From Pseudomonadota bacterium (GTDB taxonomy: Bacteria; Pseudomonadota; Gammaproteobacteria; Acidiferrobacterales; UBA6901): 64,000 bases of DNA. The DNA is taken from assembly GCA_021790335.1 (NCBI GenBank), contig JAJYEE010000006.1, positions 1 through 64,000 on the forward strand, in the 5' to 3' direction. Position numbers and translations under genes: made by a program. The notes beneath the pieces were generated by a model, which saw only the letters and a list, made by a program, of their open reading frames with translations, did no database searches and was not told where the DNA came from. Below are positions 6,976-14,162 of this stretch, one piece after another; position 1 is the first letter of the stretch; every line of letters begins with the position of its first letter.

Positions 6976-8098
6976 GAAGAGCGGCGATTGCAAATACATC
7001 TGGCAGGCCAGTGACTGGCCGAACTGGCGCTTCGACCTGGCGGCGCTGGCTGGTCCCATGGCCGAGGTCAGTCGCGCCCAGGGGCTCTTGATGGGGCGCC
7101 TGGCCGACGTGGGCATGGCCCTGCGCGATCAGGCGAGCCTTGCGGCGCTCACCGAGGACGTGGTCAAGACCAGCGAGATCGAGGGTGAGCATCTCAATGT
7201 CGAATCCGTGCGCTCGTCCATCGCCCGTAGGCTGGGCGTGGACATCGGTGCCCTGGCCCCGGTGGATCGGCACGTCGAAGGCGTGGTCGAGATGGTGCTC
7301 GATGCCACCGCCAACTGTCATGCGCCGGTGTCGCGGGAGCGTCTGTTCGGCTGGCATGCCGCGCTGTTTCCCACCGGCTACTCCGGTCTTTCCAAGATCA
7401 AGGTCGGCGGCTGGCGCGATGATGCCAGCGGCCCGATGCAGGTGGTGTCCGGTTCCATCGGCCGGCAACGGGTGCATTTCGAGGCGCCGCCTGCCGATCG
7501 TCTGGAGGCCGAAACCAGCCGATTTCTCGACTGGCTGAATGGCGCATCGAACGAACCGCCTCTGCTCAAAGCCGGCCTCGGCCATCTGTGGTTCGTCACC
7601 TTGCACCCGTTCGATGACGGCAATGGCCGTATCGCCCGGGCCATCGGCGATTTGCTGCTGGCGCGTGCCGACGGTAGTCCGCAGCGTTTCTACAGTTTAT
7701 CGGCGCAGATCCAGCGCGAACGCGAGGCCTACTACGACATCCTGGAGCGGACGCAGAAGCGGTCGATGGACGTCGCCGAGTGGCTCGCCTGGTTCCTCGA
7801 TACCCTCCATCGCGCCGTCGATCAGGCACAACACACGCTCGACGCCGTGCTGACCAAGACGCGCTTTTGGCAGCGCTGGGCGACTACACCGTTGAACGAG
7901 CGACAGGTGAAGCTGCTCAATCGGCTGCTCGACGGCTTCGAAGGCAAGCTCACCAGCAGCAAGTGGGCGGCCATTGCCAAGTGTTCGCCGGACACGGCCC
8001 TGCGCGACATCAACGACCTGCTTGCGCGGGGCGTGCTGCGGAAATCGGATGCGGGCGGGCGCAGTACCAGCTACGAGCTGAACGATCTGTCGGAGTAG
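6974..8098 (+). CDS. Fic family AMPylating protein with N-terminal inhibitory helix
   Basis: A 374-residue Fic protein. The active-site loop is HPFDDGNGRIAR (residues 211-222), a full match to HxFx(D/E)GNGRxxR, with His211 as the expected catalytic base for transfer of AMP to a target hydroxyl. TSEIEG (residues 66-71) fits the (S/T)xxxE(G/N) inhibitory motif, placing it in the class with a built-in N-terminal autoinhibitory helix. The N-terminus YIWQASDWPNWRFD is typical of DUF4172-Fic proteins and the C-terminus looks like a winged helix (LTSSKWAAIAKCSPDTALRDI). ATG 6974 was chosen because family similarity starts there. It lies inside a segment bracketed by ssrA-flank repeats, so horizontal acquisition is likely. 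Confidence 0.9.
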   Translation: MKSGDCKYIWQASDWPNWRFDLAALAGPMAEVSRAQGLLMGRLADVGMALRDQASLAALTEDVVKTSEIEGEHLNVESVRSSIARRLGVDIGALAPVDRHVEGVVEMVLDATANCHAPVSRERLFGWHAALFPTGYSGLSKIKVGGWRDDASGPMQVVSGSIGRQRVHFEAPPADRLEAETSRFLDWLNGASNEPPLLKAGLGHLWFVTLHPFDDGNGRIARAIGDLLLARADGSPQRFYSLSAQIQREREAYYDILERTQKRSMDVAEWLAWFLDTLHRAVDQAQHTLDAVLTKTRFWQRWATTPLNERQVKLLNRLLDGFEGKLTSSKWAAIAKCSPDTALRDINDLLARGVLRKSDAGGRSTSYELNDLSE

Positions 8099-8200
8099 TC
8101 ACGTCTTCTGGAATTGACTTGGCTCGCGGGCGGAACAGCGCCTTCATGGACTCCTGCCAACTCATTCGGAAGGAGACCAAGATGGAAGTCGTTCACCTCA
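8099..8200 (+). mobile_element. left-end remnant of a possible IS110-type element
   Basis: A good ribosome binding site (GGAAGGAGACC) precedes ATG 8182, and the first codons read MEVVHL before the sequence changes to an IS5-like end at 8201. IS110-family transposases commonly start in this way, and the leader around 8160-8181 resembles theirs. With only six codons left this is a low-confidence call. The reading frame is closed within 14 codons by the insertion. Confidence 0.3.
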
Positions 8201-8440
8201 GGGCACCTCGAAAAACCTGCTGTTGAGGTCTTGTCGTGATAAAATCGGGACAAACGGACAGAGGCGAGGGCCGGGACATGAAGCTACGGAAGAGCGCGAT
8301 CAAGGCCGACCTGTTTGGGGCGGAGGCGCACCGGAAGAAGCTCGATCAGTTGGGGGATCCCCTGGTGCGGATCGGTAGCCATATCGACTTTACCGCGCTG
8401 GCGTCCGAGGTGGATCGGGTCGCGCCGCGTCCGGTCAGTT
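8201..8440 (+). mobile_element. truncated IS5-family element with transposase N-terminus
   Basis: Starting at GGCACCTCGAAAAACCTGC, a typical IS5-family left end, the DNA encodes from ATG 8278 about 54 codons including LFGAEAHRKKLDQLGDPLVR and IDFTALASEVDRVAPRPVS, the N-terminal part of an IS5/IS1182-like transposase. Similarity stops at about 8438, where methyltransferase sequence begins in a different frame. The catalytic domain and right end are gone, so the element is dead. It seems to have inserted after CTCA in an older IS end and then suffered a deletion that reached into the next gene. Confidence 0.7.
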
Positions 8441-9184
8441 TGCAAAGACCACTTTTCCGGTATCGCGGACCGTTATGTTGCGTTTCGGCCACGCTATCCC
8501 GACGCACTCTTCGATTATCTGGCGGGTGCGCCTCGGCGCAGGGAATTGGCGTGGGATTGCGCATGCGGCAGCGGACAGGCGACGCAGGCGCTGGCTGACC
8601 GTTTCATCTCGTCGGTGATCGCCACGGATGCCAGCCAGTCCCAGATCGCTGCCGCGCCGTCCCATCCCCGCATTGATTATCGCGTTGCGCCGGCAGAGGA
8701 AAGCGGTCTGCCCTCCGGCTCAGTGGACCTCGTCACGGTCGCTCAGGCACTGCATTGGTTCGACATCGACCGGTTTTATGCCGAAGCCCGGCGGGTGCTG
8801 GTGCCGGGAGGCCTCCTTGCGGTATGGACCTACGGTGTCTTGCACGTGGAGGACAGGGAAATCGACGCCCTCGTCACCCGTTTTTATCGAGTTACGCTGG
8901 GCCCGTATTGGCCGCCGGAGCGGGAGCTGGTGGAAAAGGAATACCGGACCTTGCCTTTCCCGTTCCGCGAACGGCGGCCTCCGCCCTTCCGGATGGAGGC
9001 GCTATGGTCCTTGCCGCAGTTGCTGGGTTATTTCCGCAGTTGGTCGGCCACCAGCCGCTATGTTGCCGCACACGGCGACGACCCGGTGTCCGCACTTGCC
9101 GATACCTTATCGCCCCTGTGGGGGGATCCCGACCGCGTACGGGGAATAACCTGGCCACTGTCCCTGCGGGTGGGAGAGAACTGA
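8441..9184 (+). pseudogene. class I SAM-dependent methyltransferase lacking its start
   Basis: From 8441 the frame reads CKDHFSGIADRYVAFRPRYP, which is the usual first segment of a class I methyltransferase family, then DCACGSGQATQAL (SAM motif I), VIATDASQSQI and VDLVTVAQALHWF, ending at 9184. Homologues normally have only a few residues before KDHFS, so little protein is lost. However, the original start codon is gone and upstream DNA is IS-derived. The nearest in-frame ATG (8315) would add about 42 IS-encoded residues. It may be expressed as such a fusion or be silent; the methyl acceptor is unknown. Confidence 0.75.
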
Positions 9185-9238
9185 ACGCGGGCGGCCCCTC
9201 GCGGCGGTGTGGCCTTTTCTGCCTACCGGTCCGGGTAG

Positions 9239-9491
9239 CCAATGCTGCAATCCAACCGCTTGATTCGTCCGCGCGTAACGTGCTGATCTGTTATGGGCGC
9301 CTTTCGTGACCTTTGCGGACTTCGACCCTGTTTCGGAGAGCGAGGTCGGAGAGAAACATGGCCGGGAGAGAGCGGAATGCGGCCTGGAACTGGCCAGACG
9401 GCCGGGGAAGGAAGTCCGCAGGAATCCGCGGGAGTCCCCACGAACACGCGGGAGCGCGCAAGAAAAAAGGCCAACCGAGCGTGGTTGGCCT
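9239..9491. repeat. ssrA downstream flank, right copy of the direct repeat
   Basis: This is the copy adjoining the intact ssrA 3' end and pairs with 5734-5996. It contains short repeats of the type CGCGGGAG (around 9427-9455) and ends in the ssrA terminator. The region lacks a supportable gene from 9185 to 9499. The repeats could be integrase arm-binding sites, which is inference. Confidence 0.7.
9463..9490 (-). terminator. ssrA intrinsic terminator
   Basis: GGCCAACC (9469-9476), loop GAGCGT and GGTTGGCC (9483-9490) form a perfect 8-bp stem; on the minus strand it is followed by six Ts (9468 to 9463). It begins about ten bases after the CCA end of ssrA, the expected place. Confidence 0.85.
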
Positions 9492-9499
9492 TTATGCAT

Positions 9500-9852
9500 T
9501 GGTGGAGGCGGCGGGAATCGAACCCGCGTCCGCAAGTCCTCCGCCGTCCGGTTCTACATGCGTAGTCTGTTGATTTTTTCACCTGCCGCTCCCCAACAGA
9601 CAGGGTTTCGGTAAGCTTAGCCTGCTTCGATTTAGCGCTGACCCAACAGGCACGGGCTTACGCGATCCTGTGTAATCGACCTCCCAGCCCAGCCCACAGG
9701 CCAAACTTAGGTGAGAGGTTAGCGGGGATTAAGCCGCTAAGGCGTAGTTGTCGTCGTTGGCAACTATTAATTTGCAGTCGGTTTAACGAGGAACTCTGCA
9801 CCTCGGCATGCCCCGGAGGTTTCGCGACCCACGTCGAAGCCGTGTCGCCCCC
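9500..9852 (-). ncRNA. ssrA: tmRNA
   Basis: The RNA starts GGGGGCGACACGGCTTCGAC at 9852 and ends ...GGGTTCGATTCCCGCCGCC-TCCACCA at 9500. The ends pair as a 7-bp acceptor stem with one G-U. The tag frame at 9761-9729 encodes ANDDNYALAA followed by TAA, one residue different from the E. coli tag. With SmpB it rescues stalled ribosomes and tags the nascent protein for proteolysis. At about 353 nt the length is normal. The 3' end is intact even though accessory DNA abuts it, as expected when an island restores the gene end it integrated into. Confidence 0.97.
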
Positions 9853-9925
9853 AAAAAAACCTGAGACAGATTTCATGGCACAAACCTCCCCTTCCGTGCC
9901 ACGAACAATCCAGCATATTAGCATA

Positions 9926-9943
9926 AACCGGACCGTTCCGGTT
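9926..9943 (-). terminator. hairpin between smpB and ssrA
   Basis: AACCGGA (9926-9932), loop CCGT and TCCGGTT (9937-9943) form a perfect 7-bp stem 26 bases after the smpB stop. No long T-run follows, so it may be a weak terminator or a processing site. The ssrA promoter must lie between here and 9852 or overlap the hairpin; no hexamer pair stood out. Confidence 0.4.
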
Positions 9944-9968
9944 CTGTGGTTGTTGATATGTGTGCCGA

Positions 9969-10442
9969 TCAGTGCGATTTCAAGGCCCGCTGCGCCTCCC
10001 GGTCCGACTCGCGCTCTTTGAGTGTTGCGCGCTTGTCATGCTGCTGCTTGCCCTTGGCGAGGCCGACTTCAAGTTTGGCCTTGCCGCGCTTCCAGTAAAG
10101 CGACAGCGGCACGAGTGTATATCCCCTGCGTTCCACGGACCCGATTAGCCGGCTGATTTCCTCTGCATGCAGCAGCAGCTTGCGGGTACGCGTTGGATCG
10201 GGATGTACATGTGTTGAAGCCGATACCAGTGGCGAAATGTGGGCACCGAAAAGGTACACTTGCCCGTCCTTTACAATGACGTAGCTTTCCTTCAATTGTA
10301 CGCGACCGGCACGCAGACTCTTTACTTCCCAGCCCTCGAGAGCGAGTCCGGCCTCGTATTTGTCTTCGATGAAATAGTCATGCCATGCCTTCCTGTTCTG
10401 GGCAATGGTGTTTGAGGCCGGTTTGTCCGATTTCTTGGTCAT
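9969..10442 (-). CDS. smpB: SsrA-binding protein SmpB
   Basis: A 157-residue SmpB. The start [20 protein letters not shown] and the block [26 protein letters not shown] are classic, followed by [30 protein letters not shown] and a basic C-terminal tail. SmpB binds the tRNA-like part of tmRNA and mimics the missing anticodon arm in the ribosomal A site. It lies directly upstream of ssrA on the same strand, a common arrangement. ATG 10442 was preferred over the longer frame because it matches the family start exactly. Confidence 0.97.
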   Translation of the reverse strand: MTKKSDKPASNTIAQNRKAWHDYFIEDKYEAGLALEGWEVKSLRAGRVQLKESYVIVKDGQVYLFGAHISPLVSASTHVHPDPTRTRKLLLHAEEISRLIGSVERRGYTLVPLSLYWKRGKAKLEVGLAKGKQQHDKRATLKERESDREAQRALKSH

Positions 10443-10538
10443 GGGCAAGGTGTCAGGGCGCTGCGAATCCACGATGCTAACGTATAATAACAAGCAACAT
10501 GGGAATTATTTTACAGCCGTTTACCGGACAAGAATGAA

Positions 10539-11921
10539 ATGGCGCGAATAAAAACGGCTAGATCCGTGCATGGCCTTTGGTCTTCTCCCCGAAGGTTTGT
10601 GCTTGCCGCATCAGGCTTTACCATCAGTCTGAACAATATCTGGCAGTTTCCCTATCACGTCGTGCAATTCGGCGGCGGCGCATTTATCACCGTTTACGTC
10701 ATTTTCATGTTCTTGCTCGGGCTGCCACTTTTCACCGCGCAACTAATGCTCGGGCGGCTCGCGCGCCTGTCGCCGGTCAACACCATGCGTGACCTGATTC
10801 GGCGCACACAGAGTTCCCGTGCCTGGCTGTCGTTGGGCATCCTGATTACCGTCGTGGGGTTGCTGATCCTGTCCTGGTACAGCGTCATCGCCGGCTGGCT
10901 GCTTGCCTACGTCGTGCGCTCGGTGGCGGGACTTCTGGGGAACCTCAGTGCCTATACTGCGGCTAGCGAATTCTCCGCATTCGTCAGCGATCCCGAGAGG
11001 CAGCTTTTCTGGCATAGCCTGTTCATGGTGATGACCATGACGGTCGTGGCACGCGGTGTGCGTCACGGGATCGAGGCGGTGTCCAGCGTCGTCGTGCCCG
11101 TCCTGCTGGTCGTGCTGGTCGTGCTCGCGGTATATGCGGCGGTCACCGGCGACATGGTGCATTTCGTGGCATTTTTTGTCACGCCGGACTTTCTCAAGCT
11201 GTCCGGACGGGGTGTTCTTACCGCGCTCGGCGATGCCTTTTTCAGTCTTGGACTGGGCGCCGGGGCCATGATGATGTACGGGGCTTACCTGCCGAGCCAT
11301 ATGCACATTGCGCGCGCGGCGCTGATTGTGGTTTTGGTCGATATCGCTGCCGCGGTCACTGCTGGCATGGTCATTCTGCCGCTGCTCTATGCTGCAGGCG
11401 GGACGCCGACGCAGGGACCGGCTCTGGTGTTCCGGGCGCTGCCCGTTTCATTCGATGTGCTGCCTCTGGGTGGCCTGATGCAGGCCGTATTTTTCATATT
11501 CCTGGTATTGGTGACCTGGATGTCAGGCGTTGCGCTGGCCGAACCTGCGGTTACCTGGCTCATCGAGAGCCGGGGCATGACCAGACTCAGGGCAAGCATG
11601 GTAGCCGGATTCTGCGCCTGGCTTCTCGGAATCGTGACGATCCTGTCATTCAGCGCGTGGAAGTTCTCTTTTCGTTTTCTGGGTCTCACCGAGACCTTCG
11701 GCGTGTTCGATGTCCTGCAGATCCTGACCTCCAGTTTCATCATGCCGGTGATCGGTGTGCTGTCGGCGGTGTTCGCCGCATGGGTGCTGTCGACGACGAT
11801 GACGCGCGAAGCGCTGGCAGTGCGCTCGCGCTGCACCTACGATGCCTGGCTGTGGCTTACGCGGCTCGCCGTTCCCGCCTGGCTGCTGATTGTCGCATTC
11901 AACATGCGCATATTCCTGTGA
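10539..11921 (+). CDS. sodium-dependent transporter, NSS/SNF family
   Basis: A 460-residue membrane protein with about 11-12 hydrophobic segments. The N-terminal FVLAASGFTISLNNIWQFPY is a variant of the GxAVGLGNxWRFPY signature of neurotransmitter:sodium symporters, followed by FGGGAFITVYVIF and GLPLFTAQLMLGR. Such bacterial proteins (LeuT, TnaT, MhsT) usually co-transport an amino acid with sodium; the substrate cannot be read here. It is divergent from smpB and overlaps ratA by four bases (GTGA), so the two are probably co-transcribed although functionally unrelated. Confidence 0.85.
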   Translation: MARIKTARSVHGLWSSPRRFVLAASGFTISLNNIWQFPYHVVQFGGGAFITVYVIFMFLLGLPLFTAQLMLGRLARLSPVNTMRDLIRRTQSSRAWLSLGILITVVGLLILSWYSVIAGWLLAYVVRSVAGLLGNLSAYTAASEFSAFVSDPERQLFWHSLFMVMTMTVVARGVRHGIEAVSSVVVPVLLVVLVVLAVYAAVTGDMVHFVAFFVTPDFLKLSGRGVLTALGDAFFSLGLGAGAMMMYGAYLPSHMHIARAALIVVLVDIAAAVTAGMVILPLLYAAGGTPTQGPALVFRALPVSFDVLPLGGLMQAVFFIFLVLVTWMSGVALAEPAVTWLIESRGMTRLRASMVAGFCAWLLGIVTILSFSAWKFSFRFLGLTETFGVFDVLQILTSSFIMPVIGVLSAVFAAWVLSTTMTREALAVRSRCTYDAWLWLTRLAVPAWLLIVAFNMRIFL

Positions 11922-12355
11922 CGACCATCCGAAAAAGCGCTCTGCTGCCGTACAGTGCCAAGGAAATGTATTCCCTTGTGGCAGATATCGAGGCTTACTC
12001 CCAATTCCTGCCATGGTGCGGGGGCGCCCGCATTCTGACGCGGGCGGGTGACAGCGTCACTGCGGCCATCGACATCGCCTATCGTGGGGTCCACAAGACA
12101 TTCACTACGCGCAACGATGGCCACCCCGTGGAGCTGATGGAAATGCGCCTCGTCGAAGGTCCTTTCAAGCGCCTGCTCGGTTACTGGCGTTTTACGCCGC
12201 TGGACGAGCACGCCTGCAAGGTTTCTTTCGATCTGGATTTCGAATTCTCCAGCAAGATGCTGGGCTTGGTCATCGGGCCGGTGTTCCAGCATATCGCCAA
12301 CGGGATGGTCGACAGCTTCCGCCTGCGTGCAGTGCAACTGTATGGCAGGCGATGA
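11918..12355 (+). CDS. ratA: RatA/YfjG family START-domain protein
   Basis: A 145-residue START/polyketide-cyclase-like protein. YSAKEMYSLVADIEAYSQFLPWCGGARI, here in two parts YSAKEMYSLVADIEAY and SQFLPWCGGARI, is the RatA/Coq10 signature. It continues with VEGPFKRLLGYWRFTPL and a C-terminal helix FQHIANGMVDSF. E. coli RatA was described as affecting ribosome subunit association, and homologues bind quinones. The start is GTG 11918, overlapping the transporter stop as GTGA. RnfH follows with a 14-bp overlap, the same ratA-rnfH pairing as in other gammaproteobacteria near smpB and bamE. Confidence 0.9.
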   Translation: MTTIRKSALLPYSAKEMYSLVADIEAYSQFLPWCGGARILTRAGDSVTAAIDIAYRGVHKTFTTRNDGHPVELMEMRLVEGPFKRLLGYWRFTPLDEHACKVSFDLDFEFSSKMLGLVIGPVFQHIANGMVDSFRLRAVQLYGRR

Positions 12356-12653
12356 GACGGTGCACGCGGAAGTGGTCTACGCGACCACCGCGCAGCAATG
12401 GCTGATTCCTGTAGAGCTTGCGCCGCTGACGAGTGTGCAGGCCGCAATACAGCGAAGCGGTATTCTCCAGCGTTGTCCTGAAATCGATCTTGCCCGCGAT
12501 CCGGTAGGAAGATTTGGTGAGGTTGTATGCCTGACGGACGTTGTGCACGAAGGAGACCGGATCGAAATCTACCGGGCGCTGCGGGTCGATCCTAAGGCTG
12601 CGCGGCGTCTTCGGGCAAAACCGCTTCGTGGTTCGAAGCGGCGCAATGCCTGA
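12342..12653 (+). CDS. rnfH: RnfH/UPF0125 ubiquitin-fold protein
   Basis: A 103-residue beta-grasp protein: HAEVVYATTAQQWLIPVEL, TSVQAAIQRSGIL, PEIDL, a GRFGEVVCL loop, and GDRIEIYRALRVDPKAARR before a basic tail. This is the UPF0125/RnfH pattern. The function is unclear; a homologue lies next to rnf genes in Rhodobacter. ATG 12342 overlaps ratA by 14 bp. An alternative GTG at 12360 (VHAEVVY) would remove the overlap and also fits the family, so the exact start is uncertain. Confidence 0.85.
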   Translation: MAGDETVHAEVVYATTAQQWLIPVELAPLTSVQAAIQRSGILQRCPEIDLARDPVGRFGEVVCLTDVVHEGDRIEIYRALRVDPKAARRLRAKPLRGSKRRNA

Positions 12654-12666
12654 AACATGCCGGCCT

Positions 12667-13041
12667 TCACGATGAAGCGGGATGTGCCGACGCCGGCGAA
12701 CCGGACTGCTGCCCCGCCCTGAGAGCCGGCGGCGCCAGGTCCCCGTCAGCGCCGGCCAGCACGCCGCCCTTGAAAAACAGCGTAAGGCGGTGGTGTGTCG
12801 GTTTTTTGCCCATCTTGCCGAGGGAATAGTAGTAATCCCAGCGGTCGCGATTGAACGGATCCCGAATCAGCGGCGAGCCCAGGACGAACCTGACCTGGCG
12901 CTCGGTCATTCCGAGCTTGAGCTGCGCGATTGCGTGCGGGCTGATGATATTTCCCTGAGGGACGCTGATCCGGAACTCGGAAAAGCATCCGCTAAGCAAG
13001 CTGCCCATGAGCAGCAGCAGGCCAACGATAACAATTCTCAT
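12667..13041 (-). CDS. bamE: outer membrane assembly lipoprotein BamE
   Basis: A 124-residue lipoprotein: signal peptide with lipobox LLSGC (Cys19), then ISPHAIAQLKLGMTERQVRFVLGSPLI, seen as LKLGMTERQVRFVLGSPLI, and RDRWDYYYSLGKMG, the SmpA/OmlA fold. BamE is part of the BAM complex that inserts beta-barrel proteins into the outer membrane, so the organism has a Gram-negative envelope. It is transcribed divergently from fur, as in many proteobacteria. The C-terminal ~30 residues after GGVLAGADGD are low-complexity. Confidence 0.92.
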   Translation of the reverse strand: MRIVIVGLLLLMGSLLSGCFSEFRISVPQGNIISPHAIAQLKLGMTERQVRFVLGSPLIRDPFNRDRWDYYYSLGKMGKKPTHHRLTLFFKGGVLAGADGDLAPPALRAGQQSGSPASAHPASS

Positions 13042-13091
13042 TTTGGATTTGGGGCCAAGTGTTTTACACTTCCGGCATGATAGCCCACGCG

Positions 13092-13106
13092 GATGATTTA
13101 ATCATC
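13092..13106. promoter_or_regulatory. Fur-box-like palindrome in the bamE/fur intergenic region
   Basis: GATGATTTAATCATC is a perfect 6-bp inverted repeat around TTA, 36 bp upstream of the fur start. It resembles the core of the Fur consensus (GATAATGATAATCATTATC) but is shorter. Fur autoregulation and control of divergent bamE are plausible; this remains a pattern match. Confidence 0.4.
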
Positions 13107-13142
13107 GGCGGGTACGTTCAAATGCGTTTTCAGGGGTCAACC

Positions 13143-13598
13143 ATGTCGGACAGCGCCGATCTCAAGAAGGCAGGGCTCAAGGCCACTCTTCCGCGGTTGA
13201 AGATCCTGAGCATCCTGGAGGAATCCGCGGAGCGGCACATGTCTGCCGAGGATATCTATAAGTCACTGCTCGAATCCGGCGAAGAGGTGGGCCTGGCAAC
13301 TGTCTATCGCGTGCTTACGCAGTTCGAAACTGCCGGGCTAGTCATTCGCCACAATTTCGAGGGTGGAAGGGCGGTCTTCGAGATGAACCAGGGACATCAT
13401 CACGACCACATGGTCTGTGTCGAGTGCGGCAAGGTCTTTGAGTTCTACGATCCGGCCATTGAGGCGCGTCAGCGCAAGGTCTCGGAAAAGAACGGTTTTG
13501 TCATGGAAGAGCATTCCTTGTATATCTATGGCACCTGCGAAGGCATGAAGAAGAGTGGGGTCTGTTCAAAGAAGGACAGAACAACCACCGTGGCCTGA
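13143..13598 (+). CDS. fur: ferric uptake regulator Fur
   Basis: A 151-residue Fur protein: N-terminal winged helix (KAGLKATLPRLKILSILEES, HMSAEDIYKSL, EVGLATVYRVLTQFETAGLV), then the metal-binding dimer domain with HHHDHMVCVECGKVFEF (His cluster and first CxxC). The second cysteine region is YGTCEGMKKSGVCSKK, more spaced than the usual CxxxxC. It represses iron-uptake genes when loaded with ferrous iron. ATG 13143 gives the usual short lead (MSDSADLKKAGLK); the frame remains open upstream without family similarity. Confidence 0.95.
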   Translation: MSDSADLKKAGLKATLPRLKILSILEESAERHMSAEDIYKSLLESGEEVGLATVYRVLTQFETAGLVIRHNFEGGRAVFEMNQGHHHDHMVCVECGKVFEFYDPAIEARQRKVSEKNGFVMEEHSLYIYGTCEGMKKSGVCSKKDRTTTVA

Positions 13599-13637
13599 GG
13601 CCTGCGGGCCATCTGCTCCTCCCCGGATCCAGTCGGG

Positions 13638-14162
13638 CTATTTCAGCTCGAGCAGTACCGCCACTTCATCGCAGTTGTTGTACTTGTAGCATTTGACGCA
13701 GACCGACCACACCTTTTCCGGCAACGAACCCATGGAAACGGTCTTGAAGCCCAGCTTGTGGAAGAATTCCGGCACGTAGGTCAGGGCCATGACACGGCGC
13801 AGTCCGATATTGCGGGCCTCGGCGATGATGCGTTGCACGATGAGGCGCCCGAAGCCGCGGCGCTCGTAGGCTGCATCGACCACCAGGCTGCGGACTTCGC
13901 CCAGATCCTCGGTGAATATTTCGAGCGCCCCGATTGCCACTACCCTGCGATCGATCTCAATGACGAAGAAGTCGCGCAGGTGGCGGTACAGTTCGCTCAT
14001 CGTGCGAGGCAGCAGGTTGCCTTTGCTCGCATAGATTTCCAGAAGATGATGGATCGTAGGCACATCCGCGATCGCAGCCGCGCGGATGTTCGGGACGTCT
14101 GCACCGGCGGTATCGCGTGTGCCGCCGTTGAACGGGATCAGGGGCGGGTCAGGCTGATGCAC
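13638..14162 (-). CDS. GNAT acetyltransferase, short N-acetylglutamate synthase type
   Basis: A 174-residue GNAT protein: IRAAAIADVPTIHHLLEIYA, LLPRTMSELYRHLRDF, GALEIFTEDLGEVRSLVVD, the acetyl-CoA loop YERRGFGRLIVQRII, and a C-terminus with EKVWSVCVKCYKYNNCDEVA. That cysteine-containing tail (WxxCxxCxxxxNCDE) is typical of short N-acetylglutamate synthases that begin arginine synthesis, so this assignment is likely though not certain. The start is GTG 14162, overlapping the recN 3' end by 14 bp, which suggests coupling to recN. If correct, it would supply N-acetylglutamate without the classical ArgA kinase-like domain. Confidence 0.75.
   Translation of the reverse strand: MHQPDPPLIPFNGGTRDTAGADVPNIRAAAIADVPTIHHLLEIYASKGNLLPRTMSELYRHLRDFFVIEIDRRVVAIGALEIFTEDLGEVRSLVVDAAYERRGFGRLIVQRIIAEARNIGLRRVMALTYVPEFFHKLGFKTVSMGSLPEKVWSVCVKCYKYNNCDEVAVLLELK

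Noticed and set aside
9421-9460. CGCGGGAG repeats as a CRISPR array
   Set aside because: Units are too short, irregular and not separated by spacers; no cas genes are present. They were noted instead as possible integrase arm sites.
9658-9924. Minus-strand ORF of 88 codons overlapping ssrA
   Set aside because: It lies in the tmRNA gene and its upstream region; the only translated part expected is the 10-residue tag.
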